Positions 1 through 10,600 of a stretch of 35,046 nt of DNA are shown here, in pieces. A program made the position numbers and the translations under genes. The DNA is from Candidatus Accumulibacter phosphatis (GTDB lineage: Bacteria; Pseudomonadota; Gammaproteobacteria; Burkholderiales; Rhodocyclaceae). Every line of letters starts with the position of its first letter. Position 1 is the first letter of the stretch. The stretch lies in assembly GCF_012939955.1 (NCBI RefSeq), contig NZ_SPMY01000050.1:37-35082 (forward strand), in the 5' to 3' direction. The notes below the pieces were generated by a model. That model saw only the letters and a list, made by a program, of their open reading frames with translations. It was not told the DNA's origin and searched no databases.

Positions 1-14
1 TTCTCTTCCCTCGC

Positions 15-39
15 CCCTTCTCCCGCGAGGGGAGAAGGG
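15..39. repeat. GC-rich perfect hairpin, REP-like or terminator-like
   Basis: A perfect 10-bp inverted repeat: arm 15-24 (cccttctccc) pairs with arm 30-39 (gggagaaggg) around a 5-base loop. There is no T-tract after it, so it is not a canonical intrinsic terminator in the + direction. Hairpins of this pyrimidine/purine type are often scattered between genes in GC-rich Proteobacteria. It may close an upstream gene outside the window. Confidence 0.5.
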
Positions 40-48
40 AGTTTCGTG

Positions 49-64
49 AGTCGCTTGCGCGACT
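49..64. terminator. Small hairpin, possible weak terminator
   Basis: agtcgc (49-54) pairs with gcgact (59-64) around the loop ttgc. It directly follows the larger hairpin at 15-39. Only short T runs follow it, so its role as a terminator is tentative. No gene is supported between here and the membrane protein gene start at about 248. Confidence 0.25.
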
Positions 65-247
65 TTCACATTAAGCCAAGACCTCCACGACGGGGTCACC
101 CGACGGGGGCTGGCTTTGACTTTTTCCCAAGGCACGGGAAAGGCCTGGCCTGCGTTTCGCTTGATGATGAAGTGATGTAGGCTCAGTCCATTTCGTCATT
201 TCTCGGCGCGGAAGGTGGACACTACTGAGACTTGCCAAGTGAAGCCG

Positions 248-1012
248 ATGAAGGTCCATGCCGATTGTCCCGCCGTGCCGCTTGCCAGCTTCTCGCTGGC
301 GGTCGTCTTGTCCTGGCTGGCTGTCGGCGTTTGCCGTGCCGACGTGCCGACTCCCGAGCAGGAATGCCGCCTGCGCAACGCGGCGATCTGCGAGCTGAAC
401 GGTGTGCAGTTCATGGTTGACGGAGCTTGCCCGCCGCCGGCGCGGACGTTCCGGCCGCCGGGTAGCGAGCGTTGCGACGAAGCTGGGCGGACCGAAACCC
501 GCAGCCGACAGCCGTCCCCGGCGCGCATGCCTGCAGCGCAAGCGGCTGCGGCGCCCACCGTCGTGGCAGCAGCGCCAACACCAACTGGCGCCGCCGCGTC
601 GCCGGCCCCGGTTCGCGATCTGGCGTGGGTCGGGCGGGCCGAGCGCTGGCTCTTGCCGCTGCTGCTGGCGTTAGGCGGCCTTCTGCTTGCCGCTCTGTGC
701 CTGCTCCTCGTGCGCGCGTGGCGTGCGGCTCGCAAGCATGGGCCTACTGGTGAAGCGGCGCCTGAACTTGCTCGCCCGCTGCTGCAAGGGGTGGTCGCTG
801 CCGTCTGCGCGCTGCCACTCGGCTACCAGGCGGCAGCGCTCACTTTTGAGCGTGTTTTCTCGAGTGCCAACAACCATGATACGGCGCTGCCCTGGCTGCT
901 CGCCGCTCCGCTCGCCGTGCTGGTGTTCCTGCTGGTCACCGCTCTTTCCTTGGCACTGCTTGCATTGCTGCTCGGCTGCCTGTTCAAGGGAGCCGGAAAG
1001 CGCTCGCAGTAA
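248..1012 (+). CDS. Hypothetical secreted-N-terminus, multi-pass membrane protein
   Basis: A 254-residue protein if started at ATG 248; an in-frame GTG at 215 would add 11 residues. I prefer 248 because it gives a signal-peptide-like N-terminus: MKVH followed by the hydrophobic stretch LASFSLAVVLSWLAVGV and then CRADVP. After it comes a short cysteine-containing segment (CRLRNAAIC, GACPPP, ERCDE). A low-complexity Ala/Pro/Thr linker of about 50 residues follows. Three hydrophobic segments likely to span the membrane follow, one around LLPLLLALGGLLLAALCLLL and two more before the C-terminal GAGKRSQ. I do not recognise the family. Neither possible start has a convincing ribosome binding site. 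It lies 424 bases upstream of the giant gene on the same strand, so a shared function is possible but the gap argues against one simple operon. Composition matches the neighbouring coding DNA. Confidence 0.6.
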   Translation: MKVHADCPAVPLASFSLAVVLSWLAVGVCRADVPTPEQECRLRNAAICELNGVQFMVDGACPPPARTFRPPGSERCDEAGRTETRSRQPSPARMPAAQAAAAPTVVAAAPTPTGAAASPAPVRDLAWVGRAERWLLPLLLALGGLLLAALCLLLVRAWRAARKHGPTGEAAPELARPLLQGVVAAVCALPLGYQAAALTFERVFSSANNHDTALPWLLAAPLAVLVFLLVTALSLALLALLLGCLFKGAGKRSQ

Positions 1013-1401
1013 GCGGGGGCAGGCGGCAAGTTGAGGTACCGCGCAAGTCATTGCAGGCACTTCGGCCGCTGTGTCATCTGCCGTCGAGGCTTGGCCAAGC
1101 GCCCGCGATTTGTCGGAGTTTCTTACATCTGCTGCGCGGGGATGTCTGCGCGATTCAATTAACTGTCGATTAAACAAGAGTGTGCGATTTCGTACACACT
1201 CAGGAATAGGAATTGCTTATAGTTCTAAAACCCGTCTTCCGCGATAAGCAGTCTTGCTTCCTGCTGCGAGAGCTGTGTTGCTGACGTCAAGATTGAGTGT
1301 TGGAACCGTAGGCTCAAGCATCGCGCGCCAAGGCCGAACCGTGGCCAGGGACGCGATGCCCCCAGCCGTGTTCGTGCCAGCTGGCCTGGAGGAGTGGAAC
1401 A
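1013..1401 (+). promoter_or_regulatory. Intergenic region with probable promoter of the giant gene
   Basis: About 390 bases without a supported gene. The stretch from about 1155 to 1240 is clearly more AT-rich than anything around it (for example tcaattaactgtcgattaaa and ttgcttatagttctaaaac), which is the expected place for a promoter. I cannot name convincing -35 and -10 hexamers. The reading frame of the giant gene is closed by a TAA at 1245-1247 and is open from 1248 on, so its start must lie downstream of this. Confidence 0.35.
1178..1201. promoter_or_regulatory. Inverted repeat GAGTGTG-N10-CACACTC, possible operator or hairpin
   Basis: A perfect 7-bp inverted repeat (1178-1184 and 1195-1201) separated by 10 bases, which themselves contain cga/tcg able to extend the stem. 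It lies in the AT-rich stretch about 200 bases upstream of the leader ORF and giant gene. It could be a dimeric regulator site or an RNA hairpin in the 5' leader. The sequence alone does not decide between these. Confidence 0.35.
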
Positions 1402-1437
1402 ATGGATACCGAGATCGCACTACGGTCGTACTGCTGA
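1402..1437 (+). CDS. 11-residue leader ORF translationally coupled to the giant gene
   Basis: ATG 1402 opens an 11-codon ORF (MDTEIALRSYC) ending in TGA at 1435-1437. It has the best ribosome binding site of the area: GGAGGAG at 1388-1394, seven bases from the ATG. Its stop overlaps the proposed start of the giant gene in the sequence TGATG, the classic arrangement for translational coupling. The ATG at 1437 has no good ribosome binding site of its own. Alternatives: the strong site and ATG 1402 are the true start of the giant gene and a base is missing from the assembly in this short interval, or translation really starts at in-frame ATG 1356, which has a weaker AGGGA four bases upstream. 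Confidence 0.4.
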   Translation: MDTEIALRSYC

Positions 1438-1643
1438 TGGATAGCAAAGCGCGCCCGGAGATTTTGCCGTCGCCGACCGGCGGGTCGGCAGCGAGGAAAG
1501 CACAGCGCAGTCATCGTGGTCGTGGTTTGGCGTGGCTGAGCGGGTTTCTGGCCAAGGCCTTCAGGCCAGCGGCCGGCGAGCTGCCGACAAGCGCCGGGCG
1601 CCTGAACTTCGAGGCGCTCGAACCGCGCATCCTGCTCGACGGC
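1437..1643 (+). other. N-terminal basic tail and LEPR-XLL motif
   Basis: Residues 1-69. A basic stretch (RKAQRSHRGRG) precedes a short hydrophobic patch (LAWLSGFLAKAF) and then NFEALEPRILLDG. LEPRILL fits the LEPR-XLL signature known at the N-termini of very large repeat proteins in Gram-negative bacteria, thought to be a targeting or processing signal. The hydrophobic patch is too short for an ordinary Sec signal. The motif sits just before the first repeat, as expected for this class. Confidence 0.85.
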
Positions 1644-4600
1644 GCGCCGAGCATACCGGTCACCCAGATCGATGGCTCGATCGACGTCGCCGGCGAGACC
1701 GATCGCTACGGTTTCACGCTGAACGAAACGGTTCGCGTGGTGTTCGATTCGCTGACCAACGATGCCAGCATGCACTGGTCGCTCGAAGGACCGCGCGGCA
1801 CGGTGGTCAGCGAGCGTGGCTTCAACGCTTCGGATTCCTACGAGCGGAGCGGCGATGTCGCCCTCGATCTGGGGGCGGGCGACTACACCTTGAGCGTCGA
1901 TGGTGTCGCCGACAACATCGGCGCCTACAGTTTCCGCTTGATCGATATCGCGCAGGCGCAGGAGTTGACACCGGGAACGACGGTCGACGCACAGCTCGAT
2001 CCAGGCAACAAGACCAACGCCTACCGCTTCAGTGTCGCGGCTGGTCAGCGCTTCTTCATTGACCGCTTTGCGAATACCGGCGACATCTATTGGCGGCTGC
2101 TCGATCCCTACGGTCGCACGGTCGTCGATCGTACGCACATGAGCAATGATCTCGGCGAGTTGACGCTCGCCGTGGACGGTAGTTACACGCTGTTGATCGA
2201 GGGCCGTGCCGCCAGCACAGCTCCCGCCAGCTACAGCTTTAACGTCGCCTTGCTCGACGAAACCGTGCCGCAAGCGATGGCCGTGGGTTCGCTGGTCACC
2301 GGTCGTATCGCGCAGGCTGGGCAGCGCGACATCCACAGCTTCACGCTGGCTGCGGATACCCGTGTCGTCTTCGACTCGCTGACATCCGACTACCAACTGC
2401 TGTGGTCGCTCACCGGCCCCAACGGCACGCTGCTTGCCGACCGCCGATTCCAGTATTCGGACTCCTCCGAGCTGGCCGGCAATACCAGCATCCTGCTGCG
2501 CGCCGGTAGCTACACGCTGAGCGTCGATGGTGACCGCGACCGCGTTGGGGACTACGCGTTTCGCGTGCTTGACCTGGCGGCAGCCTCGGCGATCGCGGTG
2601 AACACGACGGTGACCGGGAGCTTGAGCGACGCCGGTGCCGGCGGCGGCACGGCGAGCAATGCACCGGCCACGGAGACGCGGCTGTACAAGTTCACTGCGC
2701 TTGCCGGCGAGCGCTTCTTCTTCGACAGCCAGGGGCTGTCCGGCGACAACTTCTCGCTGCGCATCTTCGATCCCAAGGGCGGCCTGGTCTCCGGGCCGCA
2801 GTTCTCCACGGGTGACGTCGAGGTGTTCACTGCGCTCTACGATGGCGATTACGTGCTGGCGCTGGAAGGTCACATCTACAACACCCGTTCCAGCGACTAC
2901 CAGTTCAAACTGCAGCGGGTCGTCGATGGCAGCGCGCCGCTGACGCTGGATTCTCGCGTCGACGGCACTCTCGACCATCCCGGTCAGCGACAGGCCTACA
3001 CTTTCACGCTGGCGGCGCCGGCGCAGTTGCTCTTCGACTCGCTGACTTACGACAACGATTTCAACTGGAGCCTGGTCGGGCCACGCGGCAGCGAGGTCGC
3101 CGGGCGCAGCTTCGTGTACTCGGACGCCGCCGAATTCGGCGGCAATCCGCTGCTGAGCCTGGCCGCCGGGGCCTATACCCTGACCGTCGACGGCAATCTC
3201 GATAGCCTTGGTGCCTACGCTTTCCGTCTGCTGAACGTGGCCACTGCGAGCAGTGTCGTCGCTTACGACAGCGACGTCAGCGGCACGCTCAGCCCGGGCG
3301 GCATGACTCGGGTCTACCAGTTCACCGCCAGCGCAGGCGACCAGGTGCTGTTCGACCGTATCGCGCTCAGCGCCGGCAGCCCGTACTGGCGGCTGCTCGA
3401 CGAGACCGGCTTGCAGCTCTTCGGGCCGGAGCCTTTCGCCGACCGGGAGAGTGCCAGCCTGCGCCTTGGCGGCACCTACACCCTGCTGGTCGAAGGCCGC
3501 AGCTGGGAAAGCAGCGCTATCGATTACAGCTTCAAGATTGCCCTCGAGGGCAATACCCCGGTCGCCGCGCTGACCGGAACGGCCATCACGCTGGGTGCCG
3601 CGGTCAGCGGCACGCTGAGCGCCGCGGGCGAGGTGGACGACTACGTCTTTGCCGTCGCCGGTCCGACGCGACTCTACTTCGACAGCTTGGCGCCCAGCAG
3701 CAGTGGCGAGTTTCACTGGTCGCTGCGCGGTCCGCGCGGTACCGAGATCGCCGATCGCAGCACCTATTACTCGGACTCCTACGAGTTCGGCAACGGCAAC
3801 CCGGTGATCGACGTGCCGCTGGCCGGAAGCTATCAGCTACGCGTCTGGGGCAATGGCAACACCACCGGCAACTACAGCTTCCGCGTCCTGAACCTCGCCG
3901 ACGGCGTGGCGGTGACACCCGGCACGCCGCTCACCGCGAGCCTCGACCCAAGCAACGAAACCGACGTTTACCGCTTCACCGTCAACGCCGGCGACCGGCT
4001 GTTCTTCGACCGCCAGACGTTCAGCCCGGCCAACTCGGGCTGGGTCAGCTGGCGCTTGCTCGACCCCTACGGCCGCCAGGTCTGGGGACCGGCGAATTTT
4101 TACGACGACGTCGACGTCAGCACGCTGGCATTTACCGGTGTTTATACGCTGCTCATCGAGGGGCGGATCTGGAGCACGGGATCGTCGGTTGCCCGCTTCG
4201 ACTACAGCTTCAACATCCAGCCGGTCGCCGATGATCCGGTGAGTGCGCTGGCCATCGGCGAAGCCGTCAACGGCAACATCGACCACGCCGGACAGCAGGA
4301 CAGCTACAGCTTCTCGCTAAGCGACGAAACCCTGGTCTATTTCGACAGCCTGAGCAACAGCAACATCGCCTGGACCTTGCGGGGCCCGGACGGCTACCTC
4401 CTGAGTCGCCATCTGCAGAACTCGGATTCCTACGAACTGGGCCAGACCAACCCGCTGCTGCGGCTGGCGGCCGGCGCTTACACGCTGACTCTCGACGGCA
4501 GTGGCGATACCACTGGAAATTATAGCTTCCGGCTTGTGGACGTGGTCAGTGAAGCCGCCGCGTTGATCCCCGGCACGGCGCTCAACGACAGTCTGAGCAG

Positions 4601-7600
4601 CGCACGCGTCACCGATTTCTATCAGTTCGACGCCCTTGCCGGCGAGCGTTACTACTTCGACCGCATCAGCTATGACAACTACTACAACACCACCTACCGC
4701 CTGATCGATCCGCAAGGCAGGCAGGTCTGGGGCGGTTACGTCTGGCCGGAAGACCAGGAGATGAGCGCCTTCACCCTGTCGGGCACCTATTACCTGCTGG
4801 TTGAAGGCCGGGTCGGAAACACGGCGGCGGCCAACGCCTACGGCTTCAACATCCACAAGGTCGTCGATATCAGCGACAGCCTTACCTTGGGTCAGGCGGT
4901 GAGCGGCAGCTTCGGCACACCCGGCCAGCGCGCCAGCTATCGTTTCACGCTCAGCGACGCGCGGCAATTGCTCTTCGACGGCCTGACGCCGAACAGCACC
5001 AATCCTGATATCTACTGGACGCTGACCGGGCCACGCGGCACCGAGATCAGCAATCGCCGTTTCTACGGCTCCGAATCGCACGAGTTGGGCGCCACCAGTC
5101 CACTGCTCGATCTCGTCGCCGGTGACTACACCCTGACCCTCGACCCGCAGGGTGATCAGACCGGCGATTTCAGCTTCCGGCTCCTCGACCTTGCCGCGGC
5201 GACCGCGTTTACCAGCAACAGCGTCGTCAGTGGTCAGCTCGACCCGGCCAACGAAACCGACGTTTACCGCTTCGACGCCACGGCCGGTACGCGCTACTAC
5301 CTCGATCGCCAGAACCTGAGCAGCAGTGCCGACCGCCTGACCTGGCGCCTGTTCGATCCCTACGGTCGGCAGGTCTTCGGCCCCACCTACCTGAACGACG
5401 TCGACATTTTCACGCTCGCTGAAAGCGGCACCTACACGCTGATCATCGAGGGCCGTATCTGGCAGACGCAATACAGCGCCAAGATCGACTACAGCTTCAA
5501 GCTGCTGGAGATCACCGACGACATTGTCGACATCGTCCCCGGCGTCAGCCACGGCCTCGACCAGTTCAGTACCGATGGTCAGCTCGGTGGCGCCCTGAAT
5601 GTCAACGGCCTGCGCTACGCACAGGTGGCCAGTAATGGCGACATTGATCTGACCGGCTCGCTGACACTTGAAGCCTGGATCAAGGTCGACGCCTACGCCA
5701 GCACCTGGCAGCCGCTCTTCTACAAGGGCAACGGCAACAGCAACCAGCGGACCTACACCCTGTGGCTCAATTCCGCGGGTTACCTGCACCTGTCGACCGG
5801 CAACGATTCCAACAACAACATCAACACCGCCGCCGGCAGCGTGGTCACCGGTCAGTGGCACCACGTCGCCGTGGTGCTTGATCGCGACAGTGCAAGCGGG
5901 GTGATGAAAATCTACCTGGACGGCGTCGAGGCCGCCAGCGGCGCTCTCGCCAAAGACGCGGCAAGTTCCAATACCAATCCGCTGCTGATCGGCAGCAGCC
6001 TGGAAAATTACCCGATGTTCCAGGGTGCGGTCGACGAGGTCCGTTTGTGGAACAGCGTGCGCAGCGCGCAGCAGATCGCCGATAACAAGGACCAGGCGCT
6101 GGTCGGCGATGAGGCCGGCCTGCTGATGTACCTGAAGGCCGACGAGACCAGCGGCGGGACGCTGGCCGACGCCAGCGGCCGGGGCAATGCGGGACAGATG
6201 GTTCATCCCTGGTCGAGCGTGCCCGGCGTCGTCGCCGGACGCATCGATTTCGGTCAGCAGGACTACTACCGATTCACGCTTGCCGATACGACGCGTCTGT
6301 ATTTTGATTCGCTGACCGACCACAACAATCTGCGCTGGTACCTGAGCGGCCCGCGTGGCACGGTGGTTTCCGATCGTCCCTTCCAGAGCAGCGATTCGCA
6401 GAACGGACTGAGCGTCTTCGACCTGGTGGCCGGCGACTACACCTTGCGTATCGACGGCGTCGGCGACGCTACCGGCGACTATGGCTTCCGTCTGCTCGAC
6501 CTTGCCGGCGCCCTGGAGCTGGACTTCGATACCGTGGTCAACGGTCAGCATACGCCGGCCACGGCCACCACCGCCTACCGTTTCACCGCCGAGGCGGGCG
6601 AGCGCCTGTACTTCGACGAGGTCTCGGCCAGCGGCGGCTATCCTTACTGGCGCCTGCTGGACCCCTGGGGTCGCAACCTGTGGGGACCCAACTACCTGCC
6701 CTCGGACGACGTGCGCTTGCAGACCCTGCCGTTTGCCGGCGTCTACACACTGCTCGTCGAGGGCCGCCGGGATGGTGGCAGTGGTAGCAGCAACTTCAGT
6801 TTCCGGGTGCAGCGGGTCCGGGACCTGACCCAGGCCATCACGCTGGACGGCGTGTACGGCATGCCAGCGCCCTGGGCCAATGGCCACTTTGGCGGCGCGC
6901 TGCACTTCAACGGCGTGCAGTCGGCCCAGATCGACCATGCTGCGGCTCTCGACCTGACCGACACCCTGACCCTGGAGACCTGGGTCAAGGTGGACCGTTT
7001 CGACAATACCTGGACCACGCTCTTCTACAAGGGCAACCCGGAGAACCCTGGCGAGCGCAGCTATAGCCTCTGGCTACACTCCAACGGTAGCGTCGCTTTC
7101 GATACCGGTGACGGCAGCAACCAGTCCACCCAGACCGGCAGCGGCCTGATCACCACCGGGCAGTGGCATCACATCGCGGCGGTCATGGATCGCACTGCCG
7201 GAACGGTACGCATCCTGGTGGATGGCGTGTTGCAGAAGAGCGGCACCAATATCCGCAAGAATCCGGCCAGCAGCAACAGCAAGCCCCTGTACCTGGGTAG
7301 CGCGCTGGAGCCTGGCAGCAGCTACGCCAGCCTGGTGGGCAGCATGGACGACATCCGGGTCTGGAACGTGGCGCGTAGCGACGCCGAGATCCTGGCCTCG
7401 ATGAATGCCCCGCTGGTCGGCAACGCGGCCGGGCTGGTGGCTTACATCAAGGCTGACGAGGGCGTCGGCAACAGCGCTGCCGATGCTACTGGCCACGGTC
7501 ATGTCGTCCGCCTGAGCGAAGCCACTGCCCCGGTCATCGTGGGCGCCATCGAACATGTCGGTCAGCTGGTCAACTACACCTTCACCCTCAGCGAAGCCAG

Positions 7601-10600
7601 CACGCGCGTCTACTTCGACGCCATGACCGATAGCTCCAATGTGCGCTGGAGCCTCACCGGTCCCCGCGGTACCCTGGTCAGCGGCCGTCACTTTCAGCAG
7701 AGCGATTCCGTCGACGCTCTGTCCTTGTTCGATTTGCCGGCCGGCGACTACCAGCTCAGCATCGCCGGCTATCAGGACTACACCGGCGAATTCCGTTTTC
7801 GCCTGCTCGATCTGGCCGCTGCCAGCATCCTCGCCCCCGGCACTCCGGTCAGCGGCCGCCTGACCCCGGCCAACCAGACCGATGCCTATCAGTTCACCGC
7901 CAATGCCGGTGAGCGCTATTTCTTCGAGCGCATCAGCGAGGTGGCCGGCGATATCTATTGGCGCCTGCTCGACCCCTGGGGCCGGACCGTTTGGGGCGCC
8001 AGTAACTTCAATGCCGACGCCGGCCTGTTTACGCTGGCCTACGACGGCATTTATACCTTGCTGATGGAAGGCCGGCGCAGTGTCGCCGGAAATGCCTCCT
8101 ACTCCTTCAATGTCCAGCCGGTGGCTGATGATGTGGTCAATCTGACCCTGGGCGCCGCGGTCGGCGGCAGTATCGAGCACGCTGCCCAGCAGGACTACTA
8201 CGACTTCCGCCTGGAGGCCGGTAGTGCGCTGTATTTCGATTCCCTCACCAACAGCACCGACTTCACCTGGACGCTCAGTGGTCCGCGCGGCCCGGTGGTG
8301 TCGGCCCGGCAGTTCGCCGACAGCGACTCCAACGATTACAAAAGCAACCCGGTGCTCAGCCTGGAGGCCGGCGATTACACCCTGATCGTAGGCGGCAAGG
8401 ATGCCACGACCGGCGCTTACGGCTTCCGACTGGTGGATCTGGCTGCGGCCACGCTCATCGACGTCGGCGATACGGTCACCGACACCCTGAACCCCGGCAA
8501 CGCGACGCATCTGTTCCGCTTCGCTGCCAGCGCCCGCGACCGTTTTAATTTCGAGTTGCTCAGCGAGAGCGCAAACAGCCCGTACTGGCGGCTCATCAGT
8601 CCCGATTACGGGGTGCTATTTGGCCCCAGCGCCACTGATGACGTGGTGTCAACCATGCCCTTCACCGGCACCTACTACCTGCTGCTCGAAGGGCGGGTCA
8701 GCGAGAGCAAGGCCGTCGACTACAGTTTCCGGATAGCCGACACCGCCTTGCCGAATAGCGGCGGTCACAGCAGTCAGGATTTCGACGCCGACGGCCTGCC
8801 GTGGGTAGCCGCCAGCTTCAGCAACTCGGCGCCGGTGGTGATCCCCGGTGGGCCGTCGGGCAACTTCCTGCGCCTGCTGCCGGGCAGCGTTACCGGCTAC
8901 AACACGATTGCCTTCAACAATGCCGGTGTTGGTGTGATTCCGGCGACGGTGAGCGTCGATTTCGACTTCCGCATCGGCAAAGTCAGCAATCAGGGTGACG
9001 GCATTGGCTTCGCCTGGTTGAATGCGGACGTCTGGGGCATCAGTGGCCCGGCACCACAGTTTGGCGAAGAGGTTAACCTGGCCGGCAGCTTCGGCGTCGG
9101 CTTCGACCCGGTGAACAACGGCGAACTCAGCGACAACCACGTCTCACTGCATTTCAACGGTAGCAAGCTCGCCGAGTTCAACCTCCCTGGCTTCCGCCTC
9201 GACAGCGGTGATTTTCAGCACGCGCGCGTCATCATTGCCGCGGTCACCGGCGGCAGCAAGGTTTCCGTCTACCTGACACCCAATGCCGGCAGCGAAGTGG
9301 CGGTCGTCGAGGACTATTTCATCAGTGGTATGCAGGCCTACGACGGGCGCATGGCTTTCGGTGCGCGCAACGGCGGTTGGCGCGCCGACAACGACCTCGA
9401 CAATATCCGCGTCGCCGTCGTCGCCGGTACGGCCGAGACCCTGCCGGTCCTGACCCTGGGTACCGTGGCGGTGAGCGGCACGCTGTCCGCCAGCGGCGAG
9501 ATAGACCGCTACCGCTTCAGCGTCACCGACGCTACGCGCACCTATTTCGACTCACTGACCAACAACAGCAGCCTGCGCTGGAGTCTGAGCGGGCCGCACG
9601 GCAGCGTCGTTGCCGACCGCAGCTTCACCGCTTCGGATGGCTACCAGGGCCTGTCCCTGCTGGACCTGACAGCGGGTGACTACCTGTTGTCCGTTTTCGG
9701 TAGCACCGGCGCCTACAGCTTCAAGCTGATGGACATGGATCAGGGCGAAGTGCTGACTCCGGATACCCCTACCAGCGGTACGCTCAGCCCGGGCAACGAG
9801 ACCGACATCTACCGTTTTGATGCCCTTGCCGGCGAGCAATTCTACTTCGACCGCGTCAGCTTCAGCGGCGGCTACTACATCGATTGGCGCTTGATCGATC
9901 CCTTCGGCCGCCCGCTGTGGGGGCCGACGCACATGTACACCAACGACGTCGACCTGACGACGCTGCCGTACTCGGGGACCTACTACCTGCTGCTCGAGGG
10001 CCGCTATCACGAGGATACGGCGTCGAGCTACACGATCAACGTGCGCAAGATCGACAACAGCGTCAGCACGCCGATCGTCGTCGGCGACCGCGTCGATGCC
10101 GAACTGAGCAAGCCGGGCGAGGTCGACAGCTTCAGCTTCGAAATCGCCGGCAGCGAGTCGAAACGCGTCTACTTCGATGTTCTTACCAACACCAGCCAAC
10201 TCAGCTGGACCTTGAGCGGGCCGCGCGGCAGCCTTGTCTCCGGGCGCTTGTTCAGCGCCACCGACGCCGCCAACGGGCGCTCGATCATGGATCTGGCGCC
10301 GGGCAGTTACACGCTGATCGTCGACGGCAGTGGCGATGCCACCGGCGCTTACGCTTTCCGCCTGCTCGACCTGGCGGCCGGGACGCAGATCGTCCCCGGA
10401 ACGCCGCTGCTCGACCGGACGCTGACGCCCGGCAACGAGACCGACGTCTACTGGTTTGACGCCGTCGCCGGCGAGCGTTTCTACTTCGATCGCGTCAGCT
10501 TCAGCGGCGGTTATTACACCGACTGGCAGTTGCTCGACCCGGCGGGGAACACGCTGTGGGGCTCCACCCACATGTACTACAGCGACGTGGACGTCACGAC

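Noticed and set aside
71-735. Minus-strand ORFs over the upstream flank and membrane protein gene
   Set aside because: Arg/Ser-rich low-information translations antisense to a better candidate with signal-like and membrane segments.
1356-1436. In-frame ATG 1356 as start of the giant gene
   Set aside because: It has a weak AGGGA four bases upstream, but the 27 added residues look non-coding and the TGATG overlap favours 1437. Kept as an alternative, not excluded.
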